Source of the DNA: Mallotus nudiflorus
Taxonomy: Eukaryota > Streptophyta > Magnoliopsida > Malpighiales > Euphorbiaceae
Assembly: GCA_947683625.1 (NCBI GenBank)
Contig: CANTUR010000069.1
Location: forward strand, 1,550,001 to 1,614,000
Length of the DNA stretch: 64,000 nt
Reading direction: 5' to 3'
Shown here: piece by piece, positions 1 through 12,437 of the stretch
Layout of the letters: every line of letters starts with the position of its first letter
Position numbering within the stretch: the stretch's first letter is position 1
The notes under the pieces: generated by a model
What the model saw: the letters and a program-made list of their open reading frames with translations, nothing else
Database searches by the model: none
Told to the model about the DNA's origin: nothing
Made by a program: the position numbers and the translations under genes

Positions 1-601
1 CAGATCATTCTATTGACTTACAGGATGAATGTGAAGGCTGACGATCATGCGTCTGCCTCGGTCTCACAACTTCTACTCCGAAATGCTCTAAAAGAAAATA
101 ACAATTGACTTTTAAAATATGACTATGGAATCAAAACCAACAATCAACAAAACAATGAAATTCCAGGCTGACTCGAGGAAAACCGGGCAAGACTCGCTAG
201 ACAGGATATAACATAACTAACGTTAGAAATTTTACAGGTATCACATTTTACGAGAAAATCTACCGAAATTTTGACAGAGTCTCCTATGTAAAACGGACAT
301 CTCTCTACCAAACGTAGAGCCAGACCTGTATAGAAAATGCACTTCTAAAATCCACAACATCCACACTCGAGTCGGGCTCCCAAAACTACACTTAACCTTG
401 ACCAAGATCACAACTCAACAAAATATCGAGAATTAATAAATAATATTTATTTCTCAAAATACTTATTTCACATACACATATACTAAAAAAAATATACAAA
501 AACATATAAAATCTCAATTATTCAAAATTAACAACTAAATTTGTATTCCTTCGTCAAAATACAATTATAACCTAATTTAAAACCATTATAATGTATTATA
601 C

Positions 602-602
<1 letters not shown>

Positions 603-638
<36 letters not shown>
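603..638. repeat. (TA)n microsatellite
   Basis: An uninterrupted TA dinucleotide run of about 18 units in AT-rich DNA. Confidence 0.95.
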
Positions 639-643
<5 letters not shown>

Positions 644-1309
644 TGGAATTTAATATTTAAAATTTACACTACTTAGGTAAAAATACCAATTAATTTATAA
701 AAATTGTCTAAACCCCTTAAATATTAATAAAACTAATTAAAATATATATATTTAACTATGTTTAGCGTAAAATTACATTTTTATCCCCCTAAAATACATA
801 AATTACATAATGTGCTTTTAATACTAAAAATAATTCCTTAAAATTATTTAATCATGCCAAAAATTCATTTTCTCAAAATAAACCTTCCTAAATAATTAAA
901 ACATTTAATCAACCAACAATTTTCTCCCAAAAATATTTATAAAAATAGTATAAAAATCACAAAAAGTATAACATTCACTAATAATCTCAATTATTAAAAT
1001 TTTATAAATTTTTTATAAGAAATTTTTGAAATTAATAAAAAATATTAATTAATACCCAAATTAACAAACTTATAATTAACATCAAGATTCCTAAACCTAA
1101 AAAAAAAAATCAATACATAAAAATTAACCTTAATTATTCTAATTATTAATTGAGCTCAAATAACAACCAATTAAACTAACTAATTATCAAATAATTTCAA
1201 TACAATTTATGTATAGATTCAATAATCCACCAAAACTATCAAGGAAGAAGAAAGAAAAATCAAAACTAACCTTAACAACCCATTAACCACAACTCAAGTC
1301 CTAAGATCT

Positions 1310-1690
1310 ACCGAAACACCAAAGGAATTTGAGAGGGAAAGAAGAGAATGGGTGAGGAACACTCACTGTCCGGCAAGGCAGTTGGAAGAGGAAGAAGAGG
1401 ACGTGCCACCACCACCGGAAATGGGGACGACGAAGGCAGCTCGACACCATAAGGAGATGGCACGGACAGAGGACCAAAGCTGGGCAGGACGGGAGGATGC
1501 AGGGCTGCTGTGCGAGGAGAAGAAGGTGCTGCCTCATGAGGAAGAAGGAAGGTAGCTACTGCAACACTCCAGCAAGCTCAATGCATGGCGGCGATGGAGT
1601 TCTCAGGCGAAGGGGAAGGTGGCACAGTGAGGTTGAGAGAGGGCATGGGTGGCAGATGGAGAAGGAGGGTGTTGGTGGGGAGTTTTTTTT
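1310..1690. other. purine-rich island of higher GC content, function unknown
   Basis: About 380 bases rich in GAG, GAAG and GGTGG stand out from the AT-rich surroundings. Reading frames exist on both strands (1352-1555 and 1497-1829 on +, 1301-1537 on -) but show no recognisable domain and look like compositional by-products. Such islands occur in LTR leaders and in transcribed 5' ends. I cannot assign it further. Confidence 0.3.
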
Positions 1691-1705
1691 CTCGGGCCAA
1701 TGCTT

Positions 1706-1706
<1 letters not shown>

Positions 1707-1773
<67 letters not shown>

Positions 1774-1798
1774 TACATGCACATATATATATATATAC
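1707..1798. repeat. compound (AT)n microsatellite
   Basis: A long AT run at 1707-1770 is followed after a short CACTACATGCAC break by a second, shorter AT run at 1782-1797. Confidence 0.95.
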
Positions 1799-1879
1799 AC
1801 AAATTATTTTAATGCACACATCCACCTAAATAATATTTAACCTAAATTATTTATATATGTGTACATATATATAAGTAGG

Positions 1880-1881
<2 letters not shown>

Positions 1882-1948
<67 letters not shown>

Positions 1949-1970
1949 TTATTTATTTATTTATTTATAA
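1882..1970. repeat. (AT)n-(TTTA)n compound microsatellite
   Basis: About 60 bases of AT repeats run directly into six or so TTTA units ending near 1970. An interrupted AAT/AAAAT tract follows at about 2037-2072. Confidence 0.95.
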
Positions 1971-2219
1971 ATATGTATATGTGCATGTACATGGAAACAC
2001 ATACATAGTCATAAAATTTAATATCATTTAAAATAGCAATAATAAAAATAAAAATAATAATAATGATAATAATAGACAATGAAATTCTAGACATTAAATA
2101 AGTAATACTCACATATATTAATAACCCTAAAATAATATGAACATAAATATAATATAATGCCAAAGTAACTATTAATAATACTATTTGAAAAATATCCTTT
2201 TATTTGAATAAATATATAG

Positions 2220-3159
2220 GGTATTACACTTATGGTTATCTTATGAATGAACTTCCACTCGTGGTCACTTAATAAATATATGACTACGTTTAGCTTTTAT
2301 AAGAATTTTCAATTTTTGGCAATTTTTATTTTTTTGGGTGTTAGTTAAATATCAGCAAGTAGCATGGTAACTAAGAAAAATAGACTACAAAAAACATGCT
2401 TCTAATGAAGAAAACTCATATATAGAGGCAGTAGTAACAAAAAGCTATACTTGACCAAAACAACTAAGTAGATAACCTAATTGTACAACCTGAATTCATG
2501 ACTTCAGCTAGGGCAATAGAAATAGCAAAACTCCACAAATTACCAATTATAAATATTATCACTAATGAAATTGACTAAACAAATCAATATGGGTTTTTTT
2601 GAAAATTTCTTAACCACCCAAAATTACTATTAATTAAGTGCTAATTTTAATATGTATCAGCAAAATCACTTGATTTTGATATTTTTTATATATAAGGTCT
2701 ATTGCTAGTTTCAATTCCACAAATTGCTCTATGAATACCTACATATAATATAAGTGAACCTCAAACCCAATTGAAATGAAAAAATTGGCAGAACAAAAAA
2801 TAATGTAAATTAATCGAAATATAAAAAAAGACTAGTACAAATACAAACCGTTTGCCTAAGTAATTAATAAGATTGATGATTTAACATGAAAACTTGTACA
2901 ATCTACTCAACATCCTGTATCATTGATAAAGACACAAACCTATGAATCGATACTTTATAAATCTAATGTCCAAAATCATAGTGCATTAAGAGTAAATAAT
3001 ATCAATCATGATAAAGAATTATACCTGGTAGTGAAATCTTGAATTACTTGAATTTTTAGGTATCGTGTATGCTTTGTAATCAATCATGTAATTTTTACTC
3101 AAATATGTTGTCCTTAAAATTTATAATTTGTACCATTTTAAGTTTTAAGAAATTTTCAT
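2220..3159. other. no feature recognised
   Basis: AT-rich sequence with no open frame of useful length, no tandem repeat and no similarity I can see to the other repeats in the window. Confidence 0.5.
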
Positions 3160-3367
3160 GCCCTATTCCATCAATTTGAAAGTATTGGGGAAACTAAAAT
3201 TAATCATCTCCTATTATTTTGAATAATCATCCTCTATTCCATTAATTAGGAAGAAATGATGACATTAAAATTAATCATCCCCATTATATTAAAAAAAATA
3301 TTAAGGGACAACATATGTTACTTCATTCTCTAATGTTGTCCCCTAATATCACCATTTTTTTTGTAGT
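3160..3367 (-). mobile_element. possible terminus of a CACTA-type DNA transposon or derived MITE
   Basis: Read on the minus strand, the segment begins CACTACAAAAAAAATGG at about 3367, the characteristic start of plant CACTA (En/Spm-like) elements. Inside lie an inverted repeat (GGGACAACAT at 3304 against ATGTTGTCCC near 3332) and two copies of an AAAATTAATCATC motif at about 3197 and 3268, resembling subterminal repeats. No matching CACTA end was found upstream, so only one end is supported and no target duplication can be tested. Confidence 0.3.
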
Positions 3368-3659
3368 GGTACTTATTCTATATTAATGAAAAAATAATTA
3401 TCTATTAGAAGCAATAGGGTAACTATAGAGATAGCTGCTTTTGTCATGAAGCCAAATACAAATTCATTATGAAATACCTATAATTACACCACTCAATAAA
3501 CACAGACACAACCCATGGATATCTAAGAAGGTAAGAAACCAACTTATGAACAATGAGGAAAAATAGGTAATGTAAAAGAGACCTATTTTCATTTAGTTGG
3601 GTGCCTAACTAATTAGGGAACAAGGGGCGATAAAGGTGGTGCATAAAGTGGATGGGCGA

Positions 3660-4139
3660 TCATCGACAATAAGGTACAACACATGCTGGAATAATAAGGG
3701 GAGTTAATTCATCAGTTCAACAAGTTGCAAGCAACATTGAAAATAAGGAAACAATTATGGATTGTCATAAGATAAAGTTGCATAACTATTGTCAATTCTT
3801 GAATCCAAGAAGAATTTGAATGCAATTGCTAATTTTTTTAGTAACATATTTAATTCTCATAAACTTTCATATTGGATTTTATATTTTGGAGCATCAGACT
3901 ATTTGGTTTACATTAATGCTTGTTTGTTGAATTTGTTGCCAATAAGTCCAAAGGTTTCATTTAACATTCCAAATGGCCAAAAAATTCTTATTGGCTCTTA
4001 TGGAACCATTCAACTTACTCAAAACATACACTTGACATACCTCAAATTTGACAGTCCCTAAAAAGGTCCAATGATGAAACGAATTTTTGAACATGACTAG
4101 AGTATGCTCATTCATAACACTTATGAAGTGTGCAACCAT
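3660..4139 (+). pseudogene. Ty1/copia gag-pol remnant (protease region)
   Basis: The open part, 3789-4061, contains WILYFGASDYLVY followed by a PISP...NGQ...GSYGTIQL pattern. This matches the copia protease segment whose usual form is a Trp-Ile-Leu-Asp-Ser-Gly-Ala-Ser-Asp-His string. The catalytic Asp is Tyr here and the following Ser is Phe, so the protease would be dead. Sequence before and after can be read only through stops and frame changes. No RT or integrase of the same element is nearby, so this is an old fragment of an aspartic protease that once processed the copia polyprotein. Confidence 0.5.
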
Positions 4140-5050
4140 AAAATCTTAATAGATTCCACTTGTGTACAAAATCGATCACCGAGCCATCAAGTGATGGTCT
4201 GATCTTATGAATACAAACTATTGGAACACTAAGAGGCTTATTTCGAGCAATCTTCTCTTGGAATGCACACCTTGTTTAACTAGTGTTCATTTCATCACAA
4301 GGTGACTGAACTTTGTGAAAAAATTTGATTTTGATAAAATAGACTTTAAAAACACATTTGAAAGGCTCCAAAACACCATGAAGTGGTCCCCAAATAGTTT
4401 AAAATAACCCGAGGATCAGCATGTGTTGCTTAAAAGTGCGTGTGTAGCCACAAACACCCCTATGTGTCATGCGCTAAAATCGAGGCCAAATTAGACAAAA
4501 TGAATTTCAGAAACATGTTCAAAAAGCCTAAAAACCCTAGAAACCAACCTCAAAAAGCTAAAAAAAGCCTCAAATTGAGTGTGCATCGCACACACAAGTG
4601 TGCATGGCCATGCTCCAGGTGCGTGATCACACGCTATGAGCGTGACCATGTGCACTTTGCATGGTCGTGCGCTCCATTCTAGGAATGTGTGTGTGACTGT
4701 GCACTCACACACCCCTTCCTCAACCTTTGCACTATAAATAGGGGTCTCTACATGTCATTTTGACAATAACAACACACAATAATAACCCATACACTCAAAA
4801 ATCTGTTTGTCTAAAGACACTTGAAACCCATTTCCACACACTTTTAGCTCTCCCATTGTGTTTTTCCTAGGTTATTAGACCTCATTTCCACCAAACCTAG
4901 CCTTATCTTTGCCAAATAATGCTTCAATAGTATATATACTAGCATTATTCTACATATCATTTTGAACCTCTCGATGAGGAAAGTTTGATAATCCCTTGAA
5001 GGTAAAGCTTCAAAACTCACACAAGCTCAATTGAAAATGATGCAAACTAA
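4140..5050 (+). repeat. LTR-like block with promoter-like sequence
   Basis: The stretch 4560-4710 is dense in GTGTGC/GCACAC/CGTGACC imperfect palindromes, like those in the U3 region of the minus-strand LTRs at 20.2-20.5 kb. It is followed by a TATA box at 4731 and a CA-rich leader. This is the layout of a plant gypsy LTR, but I find no partner LTR or clear ends. It could equally be a fragment of a longer element. Confidence 0.35.
4731..4744 (+). promoter_or_regulatory. TATA-box-like motif
   Basis: ACTATAAATAGGGG is a near-consensus plant TATA box, 3' of the palindromic U3-like region and about 310 bases ahead of the frame at 5051. It probably marks an LTR transcription start; activity is not known. 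Confidence 0.4.
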
Positions 5051-5290
5051 ATGAGCACCAACCATGTTGATAAGCATGATGATATACTCAAGTATGATGG
5101 TCCAATGACTAGAGCTTGCATGAAGAAATTCAAGGATGCTTTAAGAGTGTTCATGAAACAAGAGATGAAGCTTAAGTTGATTAATCAAAGCACAAGTGCA
5201 AATGGAGCTCAATTAAGTGAATTTGGAGAAAGTTTGACACAAGGGAAAAATCACCCTTTTTGCACCTTATTATTATATTTTGACCCTTAA
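5051..5290 (+). pseudogene. short Ty3/gypsy-derived reading frame
   Basis: A 79-residue open frame includes KYDGPMTRACMKKFKDAL. The Gly-Pro-(Met/Ile)-Thr-Arg-(Ala/Ser)-Arg-x-Lys-x-(Leu/Phe) string is common in plant Ty3/gypsy polyproteins, near the gag start in some lineages and near the pol end in others. The frame lies just before the LTR-like block at 5310, which would suit a pol C-terminus. It is too short to assign a lineage and no catalytic motif is present. Confidence 0.4.
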
Positions 5291-5309
5291 AGTGAAGAAT
5301 TCATGTCAA

Positions 5310-6080
5310 ACTCTTCTAGTGGAGTGATTTGCATTCAAAACACATAAAGTGCAATTTTAAAGATTTTGGAACGTTCTAGAAGATGCTGAGAGAATCTACA
5401 AGAATCAAGAATCTTTCAAGAATATTCTTTACAAATAAAACCCTAGATGTGATGGAGAGTGGCTGCTACTTATTAAAAGACTTGGTTAAATTTCGCTTAA
5501 TTGTCATGAGTTATCAAATTGACTTTTCAATGCTTAGTTGTCATGAGTTGTTAATTTGATTTTTCAAAGCCTAATTGTCATTAGTTGTCATATTTTTTAT
5601 GGGATCCTATTTAGTAAAGGATTTTCCTTTAGAGGTGTCTTTAGGAATAAGTAAGAAAAGCTATTCCTTCAAGGATTAGGATGTTTACATGCCTATATAA
5701 AGGCCATATCAATGTAGTACGAATTTGAATGAAATTTTATCAATTAATTTTGAATTCTTAAGAGGTTAAAGTCCTTTGCTTTTGTTATTAAAAGAACTTT
5801 AGTGAATTTATCAAGTGAAGGCTTGGTACATTTAAACCTAGTTTAATTTAGACTTAAAATTAACTTTGTTAACCTTAGGTTTATATTAAACAACCTTTAA
5901 TTCTTTATAATTAAGATTCTTAAGTGCAAGTTATTTAAGGGTCTTATTGGGAGTTAGAGTTTTCCTTTGCTTAGTTTATGAACAATCCTTGCCAAGGTTA
6001 TCAAGATTGAATATAGGTTTGGTACAAGTTAACCACGTTTGTATTAGAATCCGAAGACTATATAATCATTTTAGCACATT
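5310..6080 (+). repeat. diverged LTR related to the four-copy LTR family at 14-18.6 kb (opposite strand)
   Basis: Read on +, this block shares order and many short identical strings with the reverse complement of the LTRs at 14062-18599. Examples are TTCTAGAAGATG, repeated TTAGTTGTCAT(G/T)AGTTGT, GGATTTTCCT, and GATTAGGATGTTTACATGCC leading into a TATA box. It is clearly more diverged than those copies are from each other. The ends are approximate and no primer site or partner LTR was found. Confidence 0.45.
5692..5702 (+). promoter_or_regulatory. LTR TATA box
   Basis: CCTATATAAAG falls at the same place, just after a TTTACATG string, as CCTATATAAGG in the related minus-strand LTRs. This conservation between diverged copies supports a real LTR promoter element. 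Confidence 0.45.
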
Positions 6081-6559
6081 TATTTTATCATACTATATTG
6101 TGCTTACTCGCCACTAGCATTTGTGAATCTTGTTGTGCGATGAGACTGATAATTTGCATACTATATGAATAATCTATGCTTTGTTTTTACTCATTCCATA
6201 TCATTATTATACATCCTTTAGTTCTAAAACAAGAGAAATCACACTACATATATCAATAACATGAAAACTTCACATTTTGAACTAGGGCCATCATGTTCTC
6301 AGTCCAATGATGTCATTATATATCCCCTGTATTATCATCGCACATTATCAATTTGAATGCAAGTGCTACTCCTGTAAATTCATTATATTTAAGCATGATT
6401 TATATTTCCACAGTCTCTTTTCCATTTATACGTATTTTGTTAGGAAAGGAATGTAATAATGCTATATAAACTATCATTACCGAAACTAAGGTATTGTGGT
6501 AGCTATACATCGATTATTATCTAATAAGAAATAATTATAAATTATATATGATCCCTCGA
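6081..6559. other. no feature recognised
   Basis: No open frame of note and no visible similarity to other parts of the window. Probably LTR or spacer sequence too decayed to assign. Confidence 0.4.
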
Positions 6560-8139
6560 ACCCATAAATCTCTATTAGGGCAAATATTCGTTGACTAACC
6601 TTATGCCACCCCTTTCTTTTCCTAATTTTCTAAAAATCAGGCGGTGACTCCATAAAATCAAAAAGCATCTTGTTCCTCTTGAGACCAATCATTTATCCCT
6701 ATTCAATAAAGTTGCCATGTCCCTTGGAAATAAAACACAAGATCAAAATGAGACTTAAGGTTTCTCATAGAGGCATCTCCTCTACGGACTTCTAAGTAAG
6801 AGATATTAACTCAAAAAATGATTATTTCTCATTATGCAATACTCAATTGTATAAAGACCCTCACCATTGCATTTGCACTACACATCATGTGTTCACCACT
6901 AAAGCATATCAGTTGACAATGAAGGAAAGTGATCAACCATAGTTCCACTCAAGCATGGGGTGACCGATTCATATTTGTCACCTTTAGCCTTTACTCGTTG
7001 TATCGTTAGGCTCATATAACTAGAGTTTGTAACCTAAGTCCTAAAGGGGGGTGACCCAAGCTATTAAACAAATCCTAGACTCATTGATTGGAGTCTGTAA
7101 CCCTAGTCATATAGGAGCATTATTGCTAAAGGAACCCTTGGCCTTTCACCTTAAATTAGCTTATATAAATAAACCAGTAGTAACTTCCACTAGGATTCCA
7201 CTAAGCGTTGCATGTTATCCCTATCCTAATGCTATCCATTTGACTTGATATTCATAAATGACATGACTCTCCTAGAGTCTATCATCAAATGACATTATAA
7301 TGTCAGTTGTTGTAAAATGTTCATACTTAGATCAATAGGATTCTTGTCTACTTTATATGAGCCCGAAGAATAAGCAATGATAAAAATCATGTACCTCAGC
7401 CTAAATAGTCTATGTAAACTAACAAATAATGATTTCTTTTAATGACATAACTTATGTGATGTCATCCATTTATTCTTATCAGATTAAATGAACAGGTTAG
7501 GAATTCAACTAGATTTTGGACATTTTTGTCGATAGAATCAAACTATAAACTATCAAACGATACTTTAATAACTCCTGGTAAACATATCGAATATTGGTAT
7601 GGGGGTATGAACTCAGACCCCTTTTAATTGACCTTAGCCCTATGCATATGGGCATATACAGGCTCTGGATATCATTTTGAGGCCCAACAATTGAACTTCA
7701 CATTAATATTATATGATTACATCAAGTACATTTAAGTATCATTCCTCAGTTTACCTTTTAGTTCTAATCAACATAAATCAAAACAACATAGTTCTAAGAG
7801 TAGAATTATAGTCCCCTGATGATTATAGGTTCAAAACCCACTAAAAAAAGAGACTGAATAACCTTATGGAGTAATATGGTTAGAAGTGAGAGCTTGCTTG
7901 TGATTGATTTGCTCATTGTGTAGGAAATACTAACCAACTTTCAAAAATAATAATGTATACATAACATACATGAAGATAACATATACTAACCACTATTTCT
8001 TGTAGTAAGGATCATATTTCATTATTGGATTTTGCATCCACCCCATGCATACATGCTCACCCTTCTCTTTTGTAGGCATATGAAATGCATTATCAATTTA
8101 GCTAACCTTAATAAACATACAATAATACAGCACTCAAAC
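6560..8139 (+). repeat. degraded LTR end and 5' leader of Tat host 1
   Basis: The segment GCGGTGACTCC near 6642 resembles the GTGGCGACTCC string close to the end of the LTR at 39337-41504. The block 6985-7150, with CCTAAGTCCTAAAGGGGGGT, aligns with the leader of the pol-less Tat element at about 32150-32310 (CCCAAGTCCTAAAGGGGGGT and the following GCTAAGGGAACC string). It therefore looks like the untranslated leader upstream of the gag starting at 8140. The LTR/leader boundary and primer site are not recognisable. Confidence 0.45.
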
Positions 8140-9560
8140 ATGAGTGACCAAGAAGATACTTCCTATAAACAATTCAAAGATAGACTAAAAGGGGGAATCT
8201 AAAAATTGCTCAATGAGGGTACCATAGCCGAAATCCTCCAAGCCCAAATCAGGGCCAAAAATGCCCATGATGGGAATAATACACCACTGAATGAAGCTTT
8301 CACATCTATTCACCTGAAGGTAGATAAAGCAAAGGGAATTCTCCATACTCTAGTTTAAGCTAAAGATGATAATGATTACTACAAGGATCTTAAAAACGCA
8401 TTAAAAGCTGTAAAAATTACTAACATTACCAAACCTAAATCGACAGGGGAGGTTAAATTATTGGCTAACAACATGGCTCAATTGGAATTTGCCTTTAAAG
8501 ACAAGGGGACTCATGACTCTAAAAGCTTTATTGACTTAGCATTATTCAAAGATGAACCACTCTCATATAATTTTAAACTACCAAACTTCACTAAATTTGA
8601 TGAAACTAGGGATCCAAGGGTCCATCTAAGGCAATATGCTACCTTAATGGCTATTATAAAACTTATAGAATCATAGATTATTTGATTCTTCTTCACATCA
8701 CTAGAAGAAGGGCCAAGAGTATCGTTCTTTGACCTTAAAGATGAAATTAAAAGTGATTGGCTGCTGCTAACTTAGAAGTTCATTAAGTAGTATGAATACA
8801 AAACTCAACTGGACATCACTCATAGGGATCTTAAGACCACGAGATAAAAACTTGTGAAGATTTCTCTATTTATATCACAAGACAGTAGGGTAAGGCAATC
8901 AAAATGAGGAACTGCCCTCCTAAAGATGAATAAATAGAGTTAATAATCAAAAGGGCATTACCACACTTCAGAAAGCAAATGATCTTTGCTTTCTACCCTA
9001 ACTTAAGAGCTATCTATCAGGCTGGGATCATAATTGAAGATGAAGAACCTAGTAAACTAGAAACACCCTCCGCCACTATACCCAATCAAACACTCAAAAT
9101 ACTTTCACCCGAGTTGCAAAAACAAACTTAATCCAACCCAACACTTATAACCCACCATCAATTAATGCCATCCAACCACTGAGAAAGTTCTCAAACTTCA
9201 ACCTCCCATTATCTAAAGTATTCCAGAGACTTCAATAAAAGAACCTTTTGCAACCTCAAGAAACTAAGCCTTTTCTAAACCCCTTGCCCCCTCAGATTGA
9301 CCAAAACCTATTATGCCACTTTCACTAAATGCCCAGTCACACCACTAATGCATATAGGACCCTTAAGAATGCAATCCAAGACCTCATTGACTATGGAAAA
9401 ATTGAAAACCTAAAAAAATGGCCCAACATCAAAACCAATCCTCTCTTAAACTATGGAAACATGCCTCCACCAACCATCAACATGATCTCCTCTAATCTAC
9501 TAGAAGCCTTTATTGAATAATCAATCCAAACTAACCAAGAAACACAAGATAAGCTCCATG
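8140..9560 (+). pseudogene. Tat host 1: gag remnant (Ty3/gypsy, Tat lineage)
   Basis: Gag formed the cytoplasmic particle that packages element RNA. The ATG at 8140 begins MSDQEDTSYKQFKDRL in the same frame as the open stretch 8461-8676. That stretch carries the Tat gag signature FKLPNFTKFDETRDPRVHL, normally KLPxFxKYDGTGDPxxHL. Further on, YKTQLDITHRDLKTT near 8800 matches the gag core helix region. MPSHTTNAYRTLKNAIQDL at 9329 corresponds to the Cys/His-containing segment, with the last Cys replaced by Tyr. Several stops and at least one frame change separate these blocks. The same segment occurs in Tat host 2 at 41505-41581 and 62896 onward, which fixes the family. Confidence 0.7.
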
Positions 9561-9659
9561 AAAAATAAGAAAAAGAACTTTTAATGCTCTTAGAAGATGA
9601 GTTCTCAAGCCTTATTCTTGAACCTCATGACTTTAATAAAGATAAACAATATCCTTCTA

Positions 9660-10860
9660 CCTTCGAATACATATAAATGCCCCAAAATTTCCTTCCTTAC
9701 TTAATGATGCAAAAAAGAATTAGGGATACAACTCTTCCAATGAATGGTAAAATGATTGATTGCCCCTATTCATAAGAAGCAAACATAGGTGAAAATCTCA
9801 ATAATGAACATGAAGTATGGGATTTATTGGGCCAGCCATCCAAAAAGTTTCACTATAAAGTCAAGTACATAGCACCCCTTACTACTTGCATTCATTTAAA
9901 AGGCACAGTACCCTCCAGATGGGGAAAGGAATTTGACAATAAATATGAGGTAGTCAGTACTATTTAGCATTAGAATCTGTAGGTCATGGGAATTGATATA
10001 TGGTATGACTTTGATGAAGAAATAAAAAAGGTTATAAGGGATGACGATCCTAAAATCATTGTTTAGGACTAGAACAGTAGTACAAGAACTAACAAACAAG
10101 TAGCTAACAAGCCCATACTAACAGTCAATCACATAACTTGCAGTGGGTGGGTGTATCAACCTCTTAAGAAAGAGAAAGATCTCCCTAAAGGAAAATAAGT
10201 GTTAAGTGATGAAGCTCCAATTAAAGAGGAAGACTCCATCTTTAAACAAGTTAGAAAACCTAGGCACAAGTCAGTATCTGGGATCTACTAATGGCCTCTA
10301 AGAAGCATAGGGATGCCTTAGTCAAAGCATTAGATGAGGCAAAGATTGCCATTAATGCCTCACCCTTTAAGATGATAACCTATTTAATGAAAGCTCCTTT
10401 GAACACAATCACCTTATTAGATGACGATTTTCCTACAATTGTCCTCTCTTCACATAATAAATTTTCCAATCTAAGAAGATCTCATGCATTATAGTGGATG
10501 ACGGATCCACTCTTAATGTTTGCCCCTAAGGTTACTACATAAATTTAGGATGAATGTTAAAAATCTAAAGGAATCCAATATGGTCATACGAGCCTATGAT
10601 GATTAAAAAAAGCCAATCTTTGGAACATTTCAAGTAGTAGTTATTATGGGTGATATCAAATTAGTAATAGAATTTACCATCTTGGACATCCTCTTTCTTT
10701 TGCCTTATTACTAGGAAGACCTTTCTTCCATCCACTAGGGGGCATAACCTCCACTATGCACCAAAAAATTGAATTCCCACTGAATGGGAAGGTTGTTATG
10801 ATCCCTGCACAAACAAGCAATATTGTTGGCTACCTAAATATAGTCCTACTAGGATTTTAG
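9660..10860 (+). pseudogene. Tat host 1: gag-protease linker and protease remnant
   Basis: A conserved block at 9820-9940 (LGQP...YIAPL...VPSRWGKEF) recurs at 34340-34450 and 63240-63350. It leads to DLLMASKKHRDALVKAL at about 10280, a typical Tat sequence before the protease. The protease core VDDGSTLNVCP, around 10496-10530, is the Tat form of the retropepsin Asp-Thr/Ser-Gly site (VDNGSSLNV) and lies in a frame broken from the upstream part. LPSTRGHNLHY at about 10725 corresponds to the GRPW..GA....LHQ end of the domain. It once cleaved the polyprotein and is now inactive. Confidence 0.65.
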
Positions 10861-11158
10861 GTTTCCATAATCAATAATAATCATGTTAGTCCTAAAGTCA
10901 CTACTATAATGAAGAAGATGCAATATCTACTTGGAATAGGATTAGGAGGAAGGTGCATTATGGTCATAAAATTCCCTGACTTCTGAGGAAAAACCAACAG
11001 ACATAGTGTAAGGTATGAACCTAAAAAAGACACTAGGACTAAGAAGATGATCCCTTTTATGGCTGAAAGCACAACACGAGAAGTGTGTAAGTAATGGAAT
11101 TGAGAAATTAGGATTTGAGATCTTCAATGACACCCTCAAAGGGAAGCACTTACTAGAT

Positions 11159-12437
11159 ATGGTCACTAAAACTGACATCAATGAGCTGAAGAAAAATCTA
11201 GAGCTAGAATCTAAGAATGAGACTCCTAATTATGCTCAAGCTACTACCATCCTCGAATCAAGCATCAATGACATCTTGTTTAAAGACACTATTGATGATA
11301 ATGTCTACACTTTTTCTTTGTTTGAGATTGATGATGTAATGAACTCTAAAGTTAATGCATTGAAATTAGTTTTTTCTTACTTGTTTGATGTCTTTCCTGA
11401 TGGTAGTGTGCATTGCATTGATCAAAATATTAGCATATTTGACATTCATTCCATATGCAATGAATCATTTAACATTGGCACATAATATGAACCATGCATT
11501 CTGCATATTTCAAAAGATATTACCCCTAATGAGAGGAGAGAAATTGAAAAAATATTAATAAAATATTCAAAAGCATTTGCCTAGATGTATGATGATATAC
11601 CTGGTATTGATAGAGACATTGCTCAAACACTTCATTCCAACCAAGGACAGGTGCAAACCAATAAAACAAAAAATGAGAAGACTCAGACCATAATGGGCCC
11701 AATTATTGAAAGAAGACATTAAGAAGCATATCATAGTAAAATTCCTAGAGGTAGTAGACTATCCAAAATGGTTAGTGAATGAAGTTCCAATACCAAAGAA
11801 AGATGGAAGGGTTGGAATCTATGTCGACTACAAAGATTTGAACTAGGCATGCTCAAAAGATGATTTCTTACTACCTTACATAAACATATTGGTTAGTAGA
11901 GCCACCACATGTGTAATGTACTCCTTCGTGGATGGGTTCTCTAGGTACAATAAGATCCTCATTGCCATTATCGACAAAGCAAAGACAACTTTCATAACAG
12001 AATGTGGCATTTATTACTATAGAGTAATGCGTTTTAGTTTAAAGAATGCAGGAACAACTTACTAGAGAATGGCAACTATAATGTACAATGACAAGATACA
12101 TAAAAAAGTGGAAGTGTACGTCAATGACATGATGGTTAAGTTAAAGACCAGGGAAGAACACACATTCAATCTCAAAAAGTTCTTCAAAAGAGTCAAAACG
12201 TACAGTCTCAAGCTTAATATAAAGAAATGCATGTTTGGGGTCACTTCAGGAAAGATGTTGGGGCATGTTGTTAGTTGGAATGGAATTGAAATATATCCAA
12301 ATAAAGTAAAAGCCTTCAGAGAGATGCCGAGGCTAAAAATAGAAAAAGAAATTAGAGGGTTTAAAGGTAAACTACAATTTATCAGCAGGTTCTTCACCAA
12401 GTTAACAACAATGTGTGAACTGATCTTCAAGCTACTT
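11159..12437 (+). pseudogene. Tat host 1: reverse transcriptase remnant
   Basis: A linker (11159-11485) with VFPDGSVHCIDQNISIFDI leads into an RT domain. The RT reads IPKKDGRVGIYVDYKDLN (about 11800), YSFVDGFSRYNKI (about 11925), TTFITECGIYYYRVMRF (about 11985) and VYVNDMMVKLKTREEH (12114). The palm-domain YVDD box is YVND, with GAT changed to AAT at 12123-12125, so a metal-binding Asp is lost. The open part 12069-12440 then covers the connection region (MLGHVVSWNGIEIYPNKVKA...). Stops and a frame change before 12069 complete the inactivation. Tat-type RT with its usual neighbours; high confidence in identity. Confidence 0.75.

Larger units (their letters stand above)
1..2219. other. AT-rich unassigned sequence without a recognisable gene
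   Basis: I see no coding region here that I can support. Base composition is strongly AT-rich with many short A and T runs. Short reading frames across 1497-1829 and 1556-1840 are largely Tyr-Ile repeats read through the (TA)n tracts and are not genes. The first 450 bases have a more balanced composition and could be the end of a retrotransposon LTR, but I cannot align them to anything else in the window. Confidence 0.5.

Noticed and set aside
1301..1555. Overlapping open frames on both strands in the purine-rich island
   Set aside because: No domain, no supporting context, and both strands are open; composition explains them.
1497..2163. Open frames of Tyr-Ile repeats on both strands
   Set aside because: They are translations of (TA)n microsatellites and appear in several frames at once.
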